From Pseudomonas baltica (lineage in GTDB: Bacteria; Pseudomonadota; Gammaproteobacteria; Pseudomonadales; Pseudomonadaceae), in assembly GCF_031880315.1 (NCBI RefSeq), contig NZ_CP134771.1:1860001-1924000 (forward strand): a DNA stretch of 64,000 nt, given 5' to 3'. The translations under genes were made by a program, and so were the position numbers. The first letter of the stretch is position 1, and each line of letters starts with the position of its first letter. Below, piece by piece: positions 26,622 to 36,153 of this stretch. Under the pieces are notes generated by a model. That model had not been told where the DNA came from, did not search any database, and saw nothing but the letters and a program-made list of their open reading frames with translations.

Positions 26622-27092
26622 TCCACGACTCCCTGTATCGCATGGGACACACTATATATCTCACCCAAGGACTTTATGGAACGTCCCGCTATCGGATCGG
26701 AACGAATTGCGGGATGCCCGTCTCTACCAATGACCCTGGGCGTCTGCACGGAGTTCATTGCCAAAGACTGCAGGTCCAGTGTACAAAAAGCCCTGCCCGG
26801 CCCCCGTGGGAGTCAAACAGGCTCTGAAAAGGGCTGTTCACCGGCGCCTGTCATAAATCGTTGCACTCTTTCCCGAGGCATTCCAGTAGCGGTTTCTCGG
26901 TGGTCTCGCGGCATTATTTCTTGCAAACCCATCGATAAAGAGTAGCCGCTATTGGTAAGGCGCGACATTTTCTTATACGATCGCGTCTTCCCTTATTTTC
27001 GTCGCCCCGTGCGGCTTTCGCCCGCAGGTCTCAGCTGTTTTTGTCGAAACGGTCTTATAGAGGATCTGCGGTCCGTTGCAAAAAGGTAGTCA
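26622..27092. other. Intergenic region upstream of argF
   Basis: There are 471 bases with no convincing gene. The last 60 bases carry TGTCGAAACGGTCTTA (near 27044-27059), a partial match to the P. aeruginosa ArgR half-site pattern TGTCGC-N8-AA, ahead of the AAAAGG ribosome site of argF. Confidence 0.4.
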
Positions 27093-28016
27093 ATGATGAG
27101 CGCAAGGCACTTTCTCTCCCTGATGGATTGCACGCCCGATGAGTTGGTCGGCATCATTCGTCGAGGGGTCGAGCTCAAAGACCTGCGTAACCGCGGCGTA
27201 CTGTTCGAACCGCTGAAAGGCCGTGTGCTGGGCATGATTTTCGAAAAATCCTCGACCCGTACCCGGCTGTCTTTCGAGGCAGGCATGATCCAGCTCGGTG
27301 GCCAGGCGATCTTTCTGTCGCCGCGCGATACCCAACTGGGTCGTGGCGAGCCGATCGGCGATTGCGCGGTCGTCATGTCAAGCATGCTCGACGTGATGAT
27401 GATCCGCACCTATGCCCACAGCAATATCACCGAGTTCGCGGCCAGCTCCCGCGTACCGGTGATCAATGGCCTGTCCGACGATCTGCACCCCTGCCAGCTG
27501 CTGGCGGACATGCAGACCTTCCTCGAGCGCCGTGGCTCGATCAAAGGCCGCACCGTGGCCTGGATCGGGGATGGCAACAACATGTGCAACAGCTATATCG
27601 AAGCCGCCATCCAGTTCGATTTCCAGCTGCGCGTCGCCTGCCCGGAAGGTTTCGAGCCGAACCCCAGATTCGTCGCCCTGGCTGGCGATCGCGTGCAGAT
27701 TTTCCGTGATCCGAAAGAAGCCGTACGTGGCGCTCACCTGGTGAGCACCGACGTCTGGACCTCCATGGGCCAGGAAGAAGAAACCGCCCGGCGCCTCAAA
27801 TTGTTCGCGCCCTATCAGGTCAACCGCGAGCTGCTCGACCTGGCGGCCAGCGATGTGCTGTTCATGCACTGCCTGCCCGCGCACCGCGGCGAAGAAATCA
27901 GCCTGGACGTGCTCGACGACCCACGCGCCGTGGCCTGGGATCAAGCCGAGAACCGCCTTCACGCCCAGAAAGCTCTGCTCGAATTCCTCGTCGAGACGGG
28001 CTATCGCCCGGCATGA
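27093..28016 (+). CDS. argF: Ornithine carbamoyltransferase, anabolic
   Basis: The 307-residue enzyme makes citrulline from ornithine and carbamoyl phosphate. The carbamoyl phosphate site [10 protein letters not shown] is near residues 53-62. LGRGEPIGD is near 83-91, HPCQLLAD (ornithine carbamoyltransferase signature) near 132-139, and [10 protein letters not shown] near 260-269 closes the active site. Start is ATG at 27093 or the adjacent ATG at 27096; the second has the better spacing to AAAAGG. It is followed with an ATGA overlap by an ABC ATPase, as in P. aeruginosa (PA3537-PA3538). Confidence 0.97.
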   Translation: MMSARHFLSLMDCTPDELVGIIRRGVELKDLRNRGVLFEPLKGRVLGMIFEKSSTRTRLSFEAGMIQLGGQAIFLSPRDTQLGRGEPIGDCAVVMSSMLDVMMIRTYAHSNITEFAASSRVPVINGLSDDLHPCQLLADMQTFLERRGSIKGRTVAWIGDGNNMCNSYIEAAIQFDFQLRVACPEGFEPNPRFVALAGDRVQIFRDPKEAVRGAHLVSTDVWTSMGQEEETARRLKLFAPYQVNRELLDLAASDVLFMHCLPAHRGEEISLDVLDDPRAVAWDQAENRLHAQKALLEFLVETGYRPA

Positions 28017-29053
28017 GCCTGCTCGAGCTTCACGATCTGGCCTGCGGCTATGGTGGCCAGCCAGTCGTCCAGCAGTTGAATCTGCAGCTGCAAGCGGGCG
28101 ACATCGGCTGTCTGCTGGGGGCTTCGGGGTGCGGCAAGACCACCACTCTGCGCGCCATCGCCGGTTTCGAGGCGGTGCACGCCGGTGAGATTCGCCTGGG
28201 CGGCAAAACCGTCGCCCGCTCTGGTTTCACCGTGGCACCCGAAAAGCGCCGGATCGGCATGGTGTTTCAGGACTACGCGCTATTTCCCCATCTGACGGTG
28301 ACCGACAACGTACTGTTCGGTATTCGCCAGCAGGCCGAGGCGCGTACGCTGGCCGCTGAAATGCTCGAGCTGGTCAACCTGCAAGGGCTGGGGCAGCGCT
28401 TCCCCCATGAACTGTCCGGTGGCCAGCAGCAACGCGTCGCCCTCGCCCGCGCCCTGGCACCGCAACCGCAACTGCTGCTGCTCGACGAACCCTTCTCCAA
28501 CCTCGATGTCGAGTTGCGTCGGCGCCTCAGCCATGAGGTACGCGATATCCTCAAGCACCGCGGCACCAGTGCCATCCTGGTTACCCACGACCAAGAAGAA
28601 GCCTTTGCCGTCAGCGATCAGGTCGGAGTGTTCAAGCAGGGTCGACTGGAGCAGTGGGATACGCCCTACAATCTCTATCACGCGCCAAAAACACCCTACG
28701 TTGCCAGCTTCATCGGCCAAGGGTTCTTCATCCGCGGCCAGCAGGGCCAGGGGCAAGGTGTGAACACCGAACTGGGTGAGGTGCAAGCCCATGCTGACGT
28801 CGCCCCAGGGGTTGCCGTCGATATACTGCTTCGCCCAGACAGCCTGCTGCACGCCCCCGACAGCCCGGTGCGGGCGCGGGTGCTGGGCAGGGTGTTCCAG
28901 GGTGCGTCGATCCTGTACCGCCTGCAATTGCCCAGCGGCGCGGCGGTAGAGGCCTTGCTGCCAAGCCAGCTGCAATACGCACTCGGGAGCGAAATCGGCA
29001 TCGCGTTGCGACCCGGGCCGCTGGTCAGCTTTGCGCCGTCAGTCAGTCAATAA
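28013..29053 (+). CDS. ABC transporter ATPase without adjacent permease
   Basis: The 346-residue ATPase resembles iron(III)/spermidine-type importers. Walker [13 protein letters not shown] is near residues 34-45, the signature [15 protein letters not shown] near 132-146, Walker [13 protein letters not shown] near 156-167, and the switch histidine in VTHDQEEA near 190-197. Residues 240-346 form TOBE-like regulatory repeats. The gene overlaps argF by four bases. No binding protein or membrane subunit is nearby, so the transported substrate is unknown. Coupling with argF might suggest a polyamine or arginine-related cargo, but this is weak inference. Confidence 0.88.
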   Translation: MSLLELHDLACGYGGQPVVQQLNLQLQAGDIGCLLGASGCGKTTTLRAIAGFEAVHAGEIRLGGKTVARSGFTVAPEKRRIGMVFQDYALFPHLTVTDNVLFGIRQQAEARTLAAEMLELVNLQGLGQRFPHELSGGQQQRVALARALAPQPQLLLLDEPFSNLDVELRRRLSHEVRDILKHRGTSAILVTHDQEEAFAVSDQVGVFKQGRLEQWDTPYNLYHAPKTPYVASFIGQGFFIRGQQGQGQGVNTELGEVQAHADVAPGVAVDILLRPDSLLHAPDSPVRARVLGRVFQGASILYRLQLPSGAAVEALLPSQLQYALGSEIGIALRPGPLVSFAPSVSQ

Positions 29054-29134
29054 TCCCGCTCCAGCAGCGCTAGCAAACCTGCTGGAGCAGGCTCTAGCCG
29101 CCAATGCCCCAGTTTGCCACGCCAGTGCAGCCGG

Positions 29135-29915
29135 CTACTCCACCAGCAACCTGCCGCTGGCCACCAGCCTGACATATCCGCCGATTTTCACTCGATCGTC
29201 TTCCAACCTGCACGCCAGCTCGCCGCCGCGGGCGGAACACTGCCAGGCGCTGAGCAACGTCTTATTCAGACGATGCGACCAATAAGGAATCAAGCTGCAG
29301 TGAGTTGATCCGGTCACTGAATCTTCATTGACCGATAGCCGGCGCGAAATAGCGCGAGACAAAATCGTGATGGTCGCCGCGAGCGGTAATAATCACCCCC
29401 GGCCACAACAATTTGGCCACTAACGCGAAGTCCGGCTGGCATGCCCTCACCGCCGCTTCCGATTCGAGCACCACCAGCAGCGACATCGACGCCAGCACAT
29501 CGACCACCGGCGTGCGCAGCGCCCGCTCGACATCGACCGTCACACCTAGCTCGCTGGGCTCGATAACTGGAAAGTCCAGCCACAGCCGACCACCTTCGCG
29601 GGTGACGCTCAAGCGCCCGGACTTGCTGGAGAATTCGATGAAGTCGCCGGGCAATGCATAGATCTCGAACAGCACGTGGGCAGCGGCCAAAGTGGCGTGC
29701 CCGCACAGGGGGACCTCGGTTGTCGGGGTGAACCAGCGGATGTGCCAACCCGCCGCTTCGTGCACCACGAACGCCGTTTCTGCCAGGTTATGCTCTGCGG
29801 CAATCTGCTGCATCCGCCCGTCAGGCAACCAGGCGTCCAGGCGGTAGACGATGGCCGGATTCCCGGCGAACGGATGTTCGGTAAAAGCGTCAACCTGGTG
29901 AAAGTCCAGTGGCAT
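29135..29915 (-). pseudogene. PhzF-family isomerase gene broken by a frameshift
   Basis: From the ATG at 29915 the frame gives 196 residues of a clear PhzF-fold protein: LDFHQVDAFTEHPFAGNPAIV, the acid-bearing NLAETAFVV, and FTPTTEVPLCGHATLAAAH. It stops at 29325 just after DFVSRYFAPAIG. The missing C-terminal part continues in the next frame: NEDSVTGSTHCSLIPYW, then RGGELACRLEDDRVKIGGYV, ending at 29135. The break is near 29331-29334, where one base is extra or two are lost. Repaired, the protein would be 259 residues, the normal family length. The conserved DPVTGSAHC motif lies after the break, so the truncated form should be inactive. A sequencing error cannot be excluded. Confidence 0.85.
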
Positions 29916-29955
29916 GGCCAGACCTCTAGGATAAGCGAGCGACGGTTGAAAAAAC

Positions 29956-30426
29956 TTAGGCTTTGGCAATGGCGGCGAACTGGGCCTGGGTATGCTCGGC
30001 CAGCGTCGATGCCGCCAATTCCACCTCCAGACCACGACGACCGGCACTGACAAAGATCGTAGTAAAGGGTTGAGCCGATTGATCGATGAAAGTTCGCAGG
30101 CGTTTTTTCTGCCCCAACGGGCTGATGCCACCAAGAAGGTAGCCGGTAGAGCGCTGCGCCGCCGCCGGATCGGCCATCTCGCACTTCTTTACGCCGGCGG
30201 CCTGGGCCAGCGCTTTCAGATCGAGGCTACCCACCACCGGCACCACGGCCACCAGCAATTCGTGACGCTCAGTGGCGGCCAACAAGGTCTTGAACACCTG
30301 CTCAGGTTGCAGGGCGAGCTTTTCTGCCGCCTCCAAGCCGTAGGAGGCTGCTTTGGGATCGTGTTCGTAACTGTGAATCCGATGTTCGGCGCGGGCTTTT
30401 TTCAGTAAATCCAGAGCGGGTGTCAT
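29956..30426 (-). CDS. ybaK: Cys-tRNA(Pro) deacylase, YbaK/EbsC family
   Basis: The 156-residue trans-editing protein hydrolyses mischarged Cys-tRNA(Pro). Family features are [21 protein letters not shown] near residues 28-48, [17 protein letters not shown] near 58-74 (the lysine that positions the tRNA end lies in VFKTL), and [14 protein letters not shown] near 95-108. The length equals that of E. coli YbaK. It is followed by the broken phzF gene on the same strand. Confidence 0.92.
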   Translation of the reverse strand: MTPALDLLKKARAEHRIHSYEHDPKAASYGLEAAEKLALQPEQVFKTLLAATERHELLVAVVPVVGSLDLKALAQAAGVKKCEMADPAAAQRSTGYLLGGISPLGQKKRLRTFIDQSAQPFTTIFVSAGRRGLEVELAASTLAEHTQAQFAAIAKA

Positions 30427-30751
30427 GAGGGCTCCTGCAATTCAGGGAAAGCGCCGGCTACCACACCGACGCCCAATGGATTCTGGCCGAAACGGCAGTA
30501 TTTTTCCCCCTTGATCGACGCCTTGCGCAGTCTTTTCGCCATCATCGACCCGCCCGACGGTCATATAATGGCCGCTGGTTCACTTTCGACCTTTGACATA
30601 TGCGTTTCTTGTCTATATTTTTTCGTTTGTGAAGATCGCGCGTCAAACTGCGACCATTCGCCGCGACACCGCCGACCGTGATGGGGTTTTACGGCCGGGA
30701 CAATACAGAGCGCCACAACGGCGCCAGACAAAAACAAAAAAGAGGTACCAC
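30427..30751. other. Divergent control region ybaK/glpF
   Basis: There are 325 bases without a gene. They hold the glpF promoter candidate at 30594-30622 and a long GC-rich leader of about 130 bases up to the AGAGG ribosome site. TTTTTTCGTTTGTGAA at about 30619-30634 could be a GlpR contact, but I have no proof. Confidence 0.45.
30594..30622 (+). promoter_or_regulatory. Candidate sigma70 promoter of glpFK
   Basis: TTGACA (30594-30599) and TATTTT (30617-30622) are 17 bases apart, about 130 bases before the glpF start. Confidence 0.5.
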
Positions 30752-31609
30752 ATGACCCACTCGATCCAGCAACCGACGTTGTCCAGTCAATGTGTGGCCG
30801 AATTTCTCGGAACCGCACTGTTCATCTTTTTCGGTACCGGCTGCGTGGCCGCGCTCAAGGTCGCGGGCGCCAGCTTCGGCCTGTGGGAAATCAGCATCAT
30901 CTGGGGCGTGGGCGTCAGCCTCGGGGTGTATTTGAGTGCCGGTGTTTCCGGCGGCCATCTGAGCCCCGCGGTGAGCATCGCCTTGTGCGTGTTCGCCGGT
31001 TTCGAAAAACGCAAACTGCCGTTTTACATCGTCGCCCAAGTTGCCGGCGCCTTCTGCGGCGCGGCGCTGGTGTACACGCTGTACAGCTCGCTATTCTTCG
31101 ATTACGAACAAACCCATCACATGGTGCGGGGCAGCGTCGAAAGCCTGCAACTGGCTTCGGTTTTCTCTACCTATCCGCATCCGGCCTTGAGCACCCCCCA
31201 GGCGTTTCTGGTCGAGATGGTCATCACCGCTATCCTGATGGCCGTGATCATGGCCCTCACCGATGACAACAACGGCGTGCGCCGCGGCCCGCTGGCACCG
31301 CTGCTGATTGGCTTGCTGGTGGCGGTCATCGGCAGCTCGATGGGCCCGCTGACCGGCTTCGCGATGAACCCGGCGCGGGATTTCGGGCCCAAGCTGATGA
31401 CCTTCCTCGCGGGCTGGGGCGATATCGCCTTCACCGGTGGTCGTGATATCCCCTATTTCCTGATTCCCATCTTTGCACCGATCATTGGCGCCTGCCTGGG
31501 TGCCGGGGCATACCGCGTGTTGATCGGCCGCAATCTGCCGGTCGCAACGCCCGAGCCCGTTGTTGCTGATACCGTCAAAAACATTGCCGGGGAAAAAGCC
31601 CGAGCCTGA
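30752..31609 (+). CDS. glpF: Glycerol uptake facilitator (aquaglyceroporin)
   Basis: The 285-residue inner-membrane channel has six membrane spans and two half-helix loops. The first loop reads GGHLSPAVSIALC near residues 67-79, with Ser in place of the usual Asn of NPA. The second is intact (GFAMNPARDFGPK near 204-216, with the Asp typical of glycerol channels). FFGTGCVAALKVAG near 28-41 and the length match Pseudomonas GlpF. It lies 55 bases upstream of glpK, so glycerol entering is at once phosphorylated. The start at 30752 follows AGAGG; the longer open frame upstream lies in the leader. Confidence 0.95.
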   Translation: MTHSIQQPTLSSQCVAEFLGTALFIFFGTGCVAALKVAGASFGLWEISIIWGVGVSLGVYLSAGVSGGHLSPAVSIALCVFAGFEKRKLPFYIVAQVAGAFCGAALVYTLYSSLFFDYEQTHHMVRGSVESLQLASVFSTYPHPALSTPQAFLVEMVITAILMAVIMALTDDNNGVRRGPLAPLLIGLLVAVIGSSMGPLTGFAMNPARDFGPKLMTFLAGWGDIAFTGGRDIPYFLIPIFAPIIGACLGAGAYRVLIGRNLPVATPEPVVADTVKNIAGEKARA

Positions 31610-31664
31610 CCCGCTTCGTGCCCCACCGTGCTGATTCATCCACTTTTTGCGCAAGGCCATCGCC

Positions 31665-33167
31665 ATGACCGATATTCAGAACAAGAACTACATCATCGCC
31701 CTTGACCAAGGCACCACGAGTTCGCGGGCGATCATCTTCGATCGCGATGCCAATGTGGTGTGCAGCTCGCAGCGCGAATTCACTCAGCATTACCCGCAAC
31801 CGGGTTGGGTCGAACACGATCCGATGGAAATCTTCGCCACGCAAAGCGCGACCATGGTCGAGGTCCTGGCAAAAGCTGGCCTGCACCATGATCAGGTCGC
31901 TTGCATCGGCATCACCAACCAGCGCGAAACCACCGTGGTCTGGGAAAAGGAAAGTGGCCGTCCCATCTACAACGCGGTCGTCTGGCAGTGCCGACGCAGC
32001 GCCGAGATCTGCCAGCAGCTCAAGCGGGACGGCATGGAAGAGTACATCAAGGCCACCACCGGTCTGGTGATCGACCCCTACTTCTCGGGCACCAAGCTCA
32101 AATGGATCCTGGACCACGTCGAAGGCAGCCGCGAACGCGCGCGCCGTGGCGAATTGCTGTTCGGCACCGTCGACAGCTGGCTGATCTGGAAATTTACGGG
32201 CGGCAAGACCCACGTCACCGACTTCACCAACGCCTCGCGCACCATGCTGTTCAACATCCACACGCTGGAGTGGGACGCCAAGATGCTCGAAACCCTGGAC
32301 ATCCCACGCGAGATGCTGCCAGAGGTCAAATCGTCCTCCGAAATCTACGGCCGAACCAAGAGCGGCATCGCCATCGGCGGGATTGCCGGCGACCAGCAGG
32401 CAGCGCTGTTCGGGCAGATGTGCGTGGAACCGGGCCAGGCCAAGAACACCTACGGCACCGGCTGCTTCCTGTTGATGAACACCGGTTCCAAGGCGGTCGA
32501 ATCCAAGCATGGCATGCTCACCACCATCGCCTGCGGCCCGCGCGGCGAAGTGGCTTACGCACTGGAAGGCGCGGTGTTCAACGGTGGTTCTACCGTGCAA
32601 TGGCTGCGTGACGAGCTCAAGCTGGTCAACGATGCCTACGACACCGAGTACTTCGCCAGCAAGGTCAAGGACAGCAACGGCGTGTACCTGGTACCGGCCT
32701 TTACCGGCCTGGGCGCACCGTACTGGGACCCCTATGCCCGTGGCGCGTTGTTCGGCCTGACCCGCGGGGTCAAGGTCGATCACATCATCCGTGCCGCACT
32801 GGAATCGATCGCCTACCAGACCCGTGACGTCCTGGACGCCATGCAGCAGGATTCCGGCGAACGTCTCAAGGCCTTGCGCGTGGATGGTGGCGCGGTAGCC
32901 AACAACTTCCTGATGCAGTTCCAGGCCGACATCCTCGGCACCCACGTCGAGCGCCCGCAAATGCGCGAGACCACGGCACTGGGCGCGGCGTATCTGGCAG
33001 GCCTGGCATGCGGTTTCTGGAAGAGCCTCGACGAGCTGCGCGGCAAGGCGGTGATCGAGCGCGAGTTCGAGCCACTGCTGGGCGAAGCGGAGAAAGAGAA
33101 GCTTTATGCCGGCTGGCAGAAAGCGGTCGAGCGCACCCGCGACTGGGAACCGCACGACGCGGATTGA
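31665..33167 (+). CDS. glpK: Glycerol kinase
   Basis: The 500-residue FGGY kinase converts glycerol to sn-glycerol 3-phosphate. [15 protein letters not shown] near residues 11-25 is the N-terminal phosphate-binding motif. [12 protein letters not shown] near 81-92, [19 protein letters not shown] near 170-188, and the C-terminal FGGY signature ([13 protein letters not shown]) and [16 protein letters not shown] near 407-422 follow. The start was placed at [11 protein letters not shown] with AAGG upstream; an 18-base longer frame begins with TTG. It is the second gene of glpFK. Confidence 0.97.
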   Translation: MTDIQNKNYIIALDQGTTSSRAIIFDRDANVVCSSQREFTQHYPQPGWVEHDPMEIFATQSATMVEVLAKAGLHHDQVACIGITNQRETTVVWEKESGRPIYNAVVWQCRRSAEICQQLKRDGMEEYIKATTGLVIDPYFSGTKLKWILDHVEGSRERARRGELLFGTVDSWLIWKFTGGKTHVTDFTNASRTMLFNIHTLEWDAKMLETLDIPREMLPEVKSSSEIYGRTKSGIAIGGIAGDQQAALFGQMCVEPGQAKNTYGTGCFLLMNTGSKAVESKHGMLTTIACGPRGEVAYALEGAVFNGGSTVQWLRDELKLVNDAYDTEYFASKVKDSNGVYLVPAFTGLGAPYWDPYARGALFGLTRGVKVDHIIRAALESIAYQTRDVLDAMQQDSGERLKALRVDGGAVANNFLMQFQADILGTHVERPQMRETTALGAAYLAGLACGFWKSLDELRGKAVIEREFEPLLGEAEKEKLYAGWQKAVERTRDWEPHDAD

Positions 33168-33180
33168 TTGCAGTCCGACA

Positions 33181-33216
33181 GGCGCCAGCCCTCTCTGGAG
33201 GAGGGGGCCGGCGCCG
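33181..33216. terminator. Hairpin after glpK, without a T run
   Basis: GGCGCC with CCCTCTC pairs with GGAGGGGG and GGCGCC around TGGA, in the glpK-glpR gap. There is no T tract, so it may be an mRNA-stabilising hairpin and not an efficient terminator. Confidence 0.4.
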
Positions 33217-33286
33217 TGCATGCTGGCTCTAATGCCAATCCTGCGGCATCATGGGGGAATTTGTACGGCAGCCTGAAGGAATGCCC

Positions 33287-34042
33287 ATGAACCTGCCTCC
33301 GCGCCAACAACAAATCATCGAACTGGTCCGCGAACGCGGCTACGTCAGTATCGAAGAAATGGCCCAGCTGTTCGTCGTTACCCCGCAGACCATCCGCCGC
33401 GACATCAATCAGCTCGCCGAGAGCAACCTGCTGCGTCGCTACCACGGCGGTGCGGCCTATGATTCCAGTATCGAAAACACCGCCTACGCCATGCGCGCCG
33501 ATCAGATGCGCGACGAAAAACAGCGCATCGCAGAGGCCATCGCCGCGCAGATTCCGGACCATGCCTCGCTGTTCATCAACATCGGCACCACCACCGAATC
33601 CATCGCCCGCGCCCTGCTCAACCACAACCAGTTGAAGGTCATCACCAACAACCTGCACGTGGCTGCCATCCTCAGTGGCAAGGACGATTTCGAAGTGCTG
33701 CTGGCCGGCGGCAACGTGCGCCGCGATGGCGGTGTGGTGGGCCAGGCCAGTGTCGACTTCATCAATCAGTTCAAGGTCGATTACGCGCTGGTGGGTATCA
33801 GCGGCATCGACGAAGACGGCAGCCTGCTTGACTTCGATTATCAGGAAGTACGGGTATCCCAGGCGATCATCGCCAACGCGCGGCAAGTCATCCTGGCCGC
33901 CGACTCCAGCAAGTTCGGGCGCAACGCCATGGTCCGCCTGGGCCCGATCAGCCTGATCGACTGCCTGGTGACCGACCAACCACCGGTGGCTTCCCTGACC
34001 CAGCTGTTGAACCAGCACAAGGTGCGCCTCGAAGTGGTGTAA
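33287..34042 (+). CDS. glpR: Glycerol 3-phosphate regulon repressor, DeoR family
   Basis: The 251-residue regulator has a DeoR helix-turn-helix at residues 1-57 ([35 protein letters not shown]) and a C-terminal effector domain. The phosphate-sensing motifs are [15 protein letters not shown] near 98-112, ITNNLHVA near 118-125 and [13 protein letters not shown] near 182-194. It binds operators near glp genes and is released by glycerol 3-phosphate. The ATG at 33287 was chosen with GAAGGA six bases upstream; an ATG two codons earlier is adjacent to that site. An inverted repeat with glpR-type half-sites lies before the next gene, glpD. Confidence 0.95.
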   Translation: MNLPPRQQQIIELVRERGYVSIEEMAQLFVVTPQTIRRDINQLAESNLLRRYHGGAAYDSSIENTAYAMRADQMRDEKQRIAEAIAAQIPDHASLFINIGTTTESIARALLNHNQLKVITNNLHVAAILSGKDDFEVLLAGGNVRRDGGVVGQASVDFINQFKVDYALVGISGIDEDGSLLDFDYQEVRVSQAIIANARQVILAADSSKFGRNAMVRLGPISLIDCLVTDQPPVASLTQLLNQHKVRLEVV

Positions 34043-34244
34043 CGCCACCCCAGCCCGTAGCGAGGGGGCTTGCCGCCGAAAAGTGGCTCAGTCACACCGA
34101 CGGTGGCTTCGGTAATGAAATCGGGGGCCCGCCCTCTCGCCCCCGCTGAATGTTCGTTAATGTTCCTTTCTTTAGCCCACTCCTGCATAAATTCAATCGA
34201 ATTCGACTGGATACGCCTTCGGTATTGCGCTAGTATTTTCGAAA

Positions 34245-34262
34245 TCGAACATGAATGTTCGA
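34245..34262. promoter_or_regulatory. Probable GlpR operator in front of glpD
   Basis: TCGAACAT-GA-ATGTTCGA is a perfect 8-bp inverted repeat 46 bases before the glpD start, using the ATGTTCG half-site of E. coli GlpR operators. TTCGAAATC flanks it on both sides. Confidence 0.65.
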
Positions 34263-34307
34263 AATCACTCTAATAATTTGCGCCACATATGCTCAGGAGG
34301 CCGCCCG

Positions 34308-35843
34308 ATGCCCCATTCAACCGTGACCACCCCACCGCTGGCCGAGGTTTACGACGTTGCCGTGATCGGTGGCGGCATCAATGGTGTCGGTATTGCTGCG
34401 GACGCTTCCGGCCGCGGACTGTCGGTATTCCTGTGCGAGAAGGACGACCTCGCCAGCCACACGTCGTCGGCCAGCAGCAAGCTGATCCACGGCGGCCTGC
34501 GTTACCTCGAACATTACGAATTCCGCCTGGTGCGCGAGGCGCTGGCCGAGCGTGAAGTGTTGCTGGCCAAGGCGCCGCACATCGTCAAGCCTATGCGCTT
34601 CGTGCTGCCGCACCGCCCGCACCTGCGCCCGGCCTGGATGATCCGCGCCGGCCTGTTCCTCTATGACCACTTGGGCAAGCGTGAGAAGCTGCCAGCCTCG
34701 CGCAGCCTGCGTTTCGGCGCCGACAGCCCGCTCAAGCCCGTGATCAGCCGCGGTTTCGAATACTCCGATTGCTGGGTCGATGACGCCCGCTTGGTGGTGC
34801 TCAACGCCATTGCCGCCCGTGAAAACGGCGCACATATCCATACTCGCACCCGCTGCCTGAGCGCTCAGCGCGTCGGCGGCCAGTGGCTGGTGCAACTGGA
34901 GCGCGCCGATGGCTCGCGCTTCTCCATCACCGCCAAGGCGCTGGTCAATGCCGGCGGGCCATGGGTTGCCAAGTTCATTCGCGAAGACCTCAAGTTGGAG
35001 TCTGCGTACGGTATCCGCCTGATTCAGGGCAGCCACCTGATCGTGCCCAGGCTTTACGAAGGCGAAAACGCCTTCATCTTGCAGAACGAGGATCAGCGCA
35101 TCGTTTTCGCCATTCCTTACCTGCAGCGCTTCACCATCCTCGGCACCACCGACCGCGAATACAGCGGTGATCCGTCCAAGGTCACCGTCACCGAGGAGGA
35201 GACCGACTACGTGCTCAACGTGGTCAATGCACACTTCAAGAAGCAGCTGACCCGCGACGACATCATCACCACCTACTCCGGCGTGCGCCCACTGTGCAAC
35301 GACGAGTCCGACAATCCGTCGGCCATTACTCGCGACTACACCTTGTCGCTCAGCGGCTCGGCGCAAGAGGCCCCGTTGCTGTCGGTGTTCGGCGGCAAGC
35401 TGACCACCTACCGCAAGCTCGCCGAGTCGGCCATGGCCCAGTTGGCACCGTTCTTCAAGCAGATGACCGCACCCTGGACCGCGAAGGCAACGCTGCCTGG
35501 CGGCGAAGACATGACCACCCCGCAGGCGCTGGCGCAGACCCTCGAGAACCGCTTCGGCTGGTTGCCCGCAGGCCTTGCCCAGCGCTGGTCGATCACCTAT
35601 GGCAGCCGCGTCTGGCAGCTGCTCGAGGGCGTGCAGGGGCTGAACGATCTGGGCGAACATCTGGGGGGCGGTCTGTATACCCGCGAAGTCGATTACCTGC
35701 GCAGCCAGGAATGGGCTTGCGAGGCCTATGACATCCTCTGGCGCCGCACCAAGCTCGGCCTGTTCACCACCCCGGAAGAGCAGGCCAATCTGGCGCGCTA
35801 CCTGGACAAGGCCAAGCTGGCCAGCGGTACCGTCGCCGCCTGA
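34308..35843 (+). CDS. glpD: Aerobic glycerol-3-phosphate dehydrogenase
   Basis: The 511-residue membrane-associated flavoprotein oxidises glycerol 3-phosphate to dihydroxyacetone phosphate and passes electrons to ubiquinone. The FAD-binding motif VAVIGGGINGVGIA is near residues 16-29. SSKLIHGGLRYLEHYEFRLV near 58-77 is the GlpD/GlpA signature. TTDREYSGDPSKVTVTEEE near 280-298 and SVFGGKLTTYRKLAE near 360-374 follow. A strong AGGAGG precedes the ATG at 34308; the open frame upstream runs through the operator. It completes the glycerol pathway begun by GlpF and GlpK. Confidence 0.97.
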   Translation: MPHSTVTTPPLAEVYDVAVIGGGINGVGIAADASGRGLSVFLCEKDDLASHTSSASSKLIHGGLRYLEHYEFRLVREALAEREVLLAKAPHIVKPMRFVLPHRPHLRPAWMIRAGLFLYDHLGKREKLPASRSLRFGADSPLKPVISRGFEYSDCWVDDARLVVLNAIAARENGAHIHTRTRCLSAQRVGGQWLVQLERADGSRFSITAKALVNAGGPWVAKFIREDLKLESAYGIRLIQGSHLIVPRLYEGENAFILQNEDQRIVFAIPYLQRFTILGTTDREYSGDPSKVTVTEEETDYVLNVVNAHFKKQLTRDDIITTYSGVRPLCNDESDNPSAITRDYTLSLSGSAQEAPLLSVFGGKLTTYRKLAESAMAQLAPFFKQMTAPWTAKATLPGGEDMTTPQALAQTLENRFGWLPAGLAQRWSITYGSRVWQLLEGVQGLNDLGEHLGGGLYTREVDYLRSQEWACEAYDILWRRTKLGLFTTPEEQANLARYLDKAKLASGTVAA

Positions 35844-35865
35844 GCCGATGCCTTCGCGGGCATGT

Positions 35866-35899
35866 CCGCTCCCACAGATTCACGCACCTGTGGGAGCGG
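35866..35899. repeat. REP-type hairpin after glpD
   Basis: CCGCTCCCACAG pairs exactly with CTGTGGGAGCGG across ten bases. It lies about 20 bases after the glpD stop and is flanked by TTCGCGGGCA on the left. Confidence 0.8.
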
Positions 35900-35929
35900 G
35901 CTCTGCTCGCAAACAGGCTATCAACCCCG

Positions 35930-35943
35930 TTCGGATTTCCGAA
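35930..35943. promoter_or_regulatory. AauR upstream activator site for aatJ
   Basis: TTCGG-ATTT-CCGAA is an exact match to the inverted repeat TTCGG-N4-CCGAA that I recall as the AauR target in P. putida. It lies about 108 bases upstream of the -24/-12 promoter, the usual distance for a sigma54 enhancer site. The aauR gene closes the operon downstream. Confidence 0.8.
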
Positions 35944-36050
35944 TCCTTGTTAGCCAAGCATTCGAAAAACCGTACATCACATTTGCGCCCTATCTCCCCC
36001 ACCCGCAAAAAATCCTTATAAATCAGTAGTAAAAACGTCAACACGCAGGC

Positions 36051-36066
36051 TGGCACGACTTCTGCT
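36051..36066 (+). promoter_or_regulatory. Sigma54 (-24/-12) promoter of aatJ
   Basis: TGGCACGACTTCTGCT has GG at -24 and GC at -12 with correct spacing (consensus TGGCAC-N5-TTGCW). It lies about 88 bases before the aatJ start. RpoN-dependent expression activated by AauR is inferred. Confidence 0.8.
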
Positions 36067-36153
36067 CTACCCTTCTCATCGAATGCCTCATCAGGCGTTC
36101 GTTCGAGCGAGCCTGCGGGCTCCATAAAAAAAACAAAGTTCGAGGAGTAGTCG

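Noticed and set aside
28013..29053. Complete iron ABC importer
   Set aside because: Only the ATPase is present; the flanks contain no permease or binding protein.
29031..29285. 84-codon plus-strand frame after the ABC ATPase
   Set aside because: Overlaps the coding remains of the phzF-like gene on the other strand and lacks a ribosome site.
31575..33221. 548-codon minus-strand frame
   Set aside because: Exact shadow of glpK.
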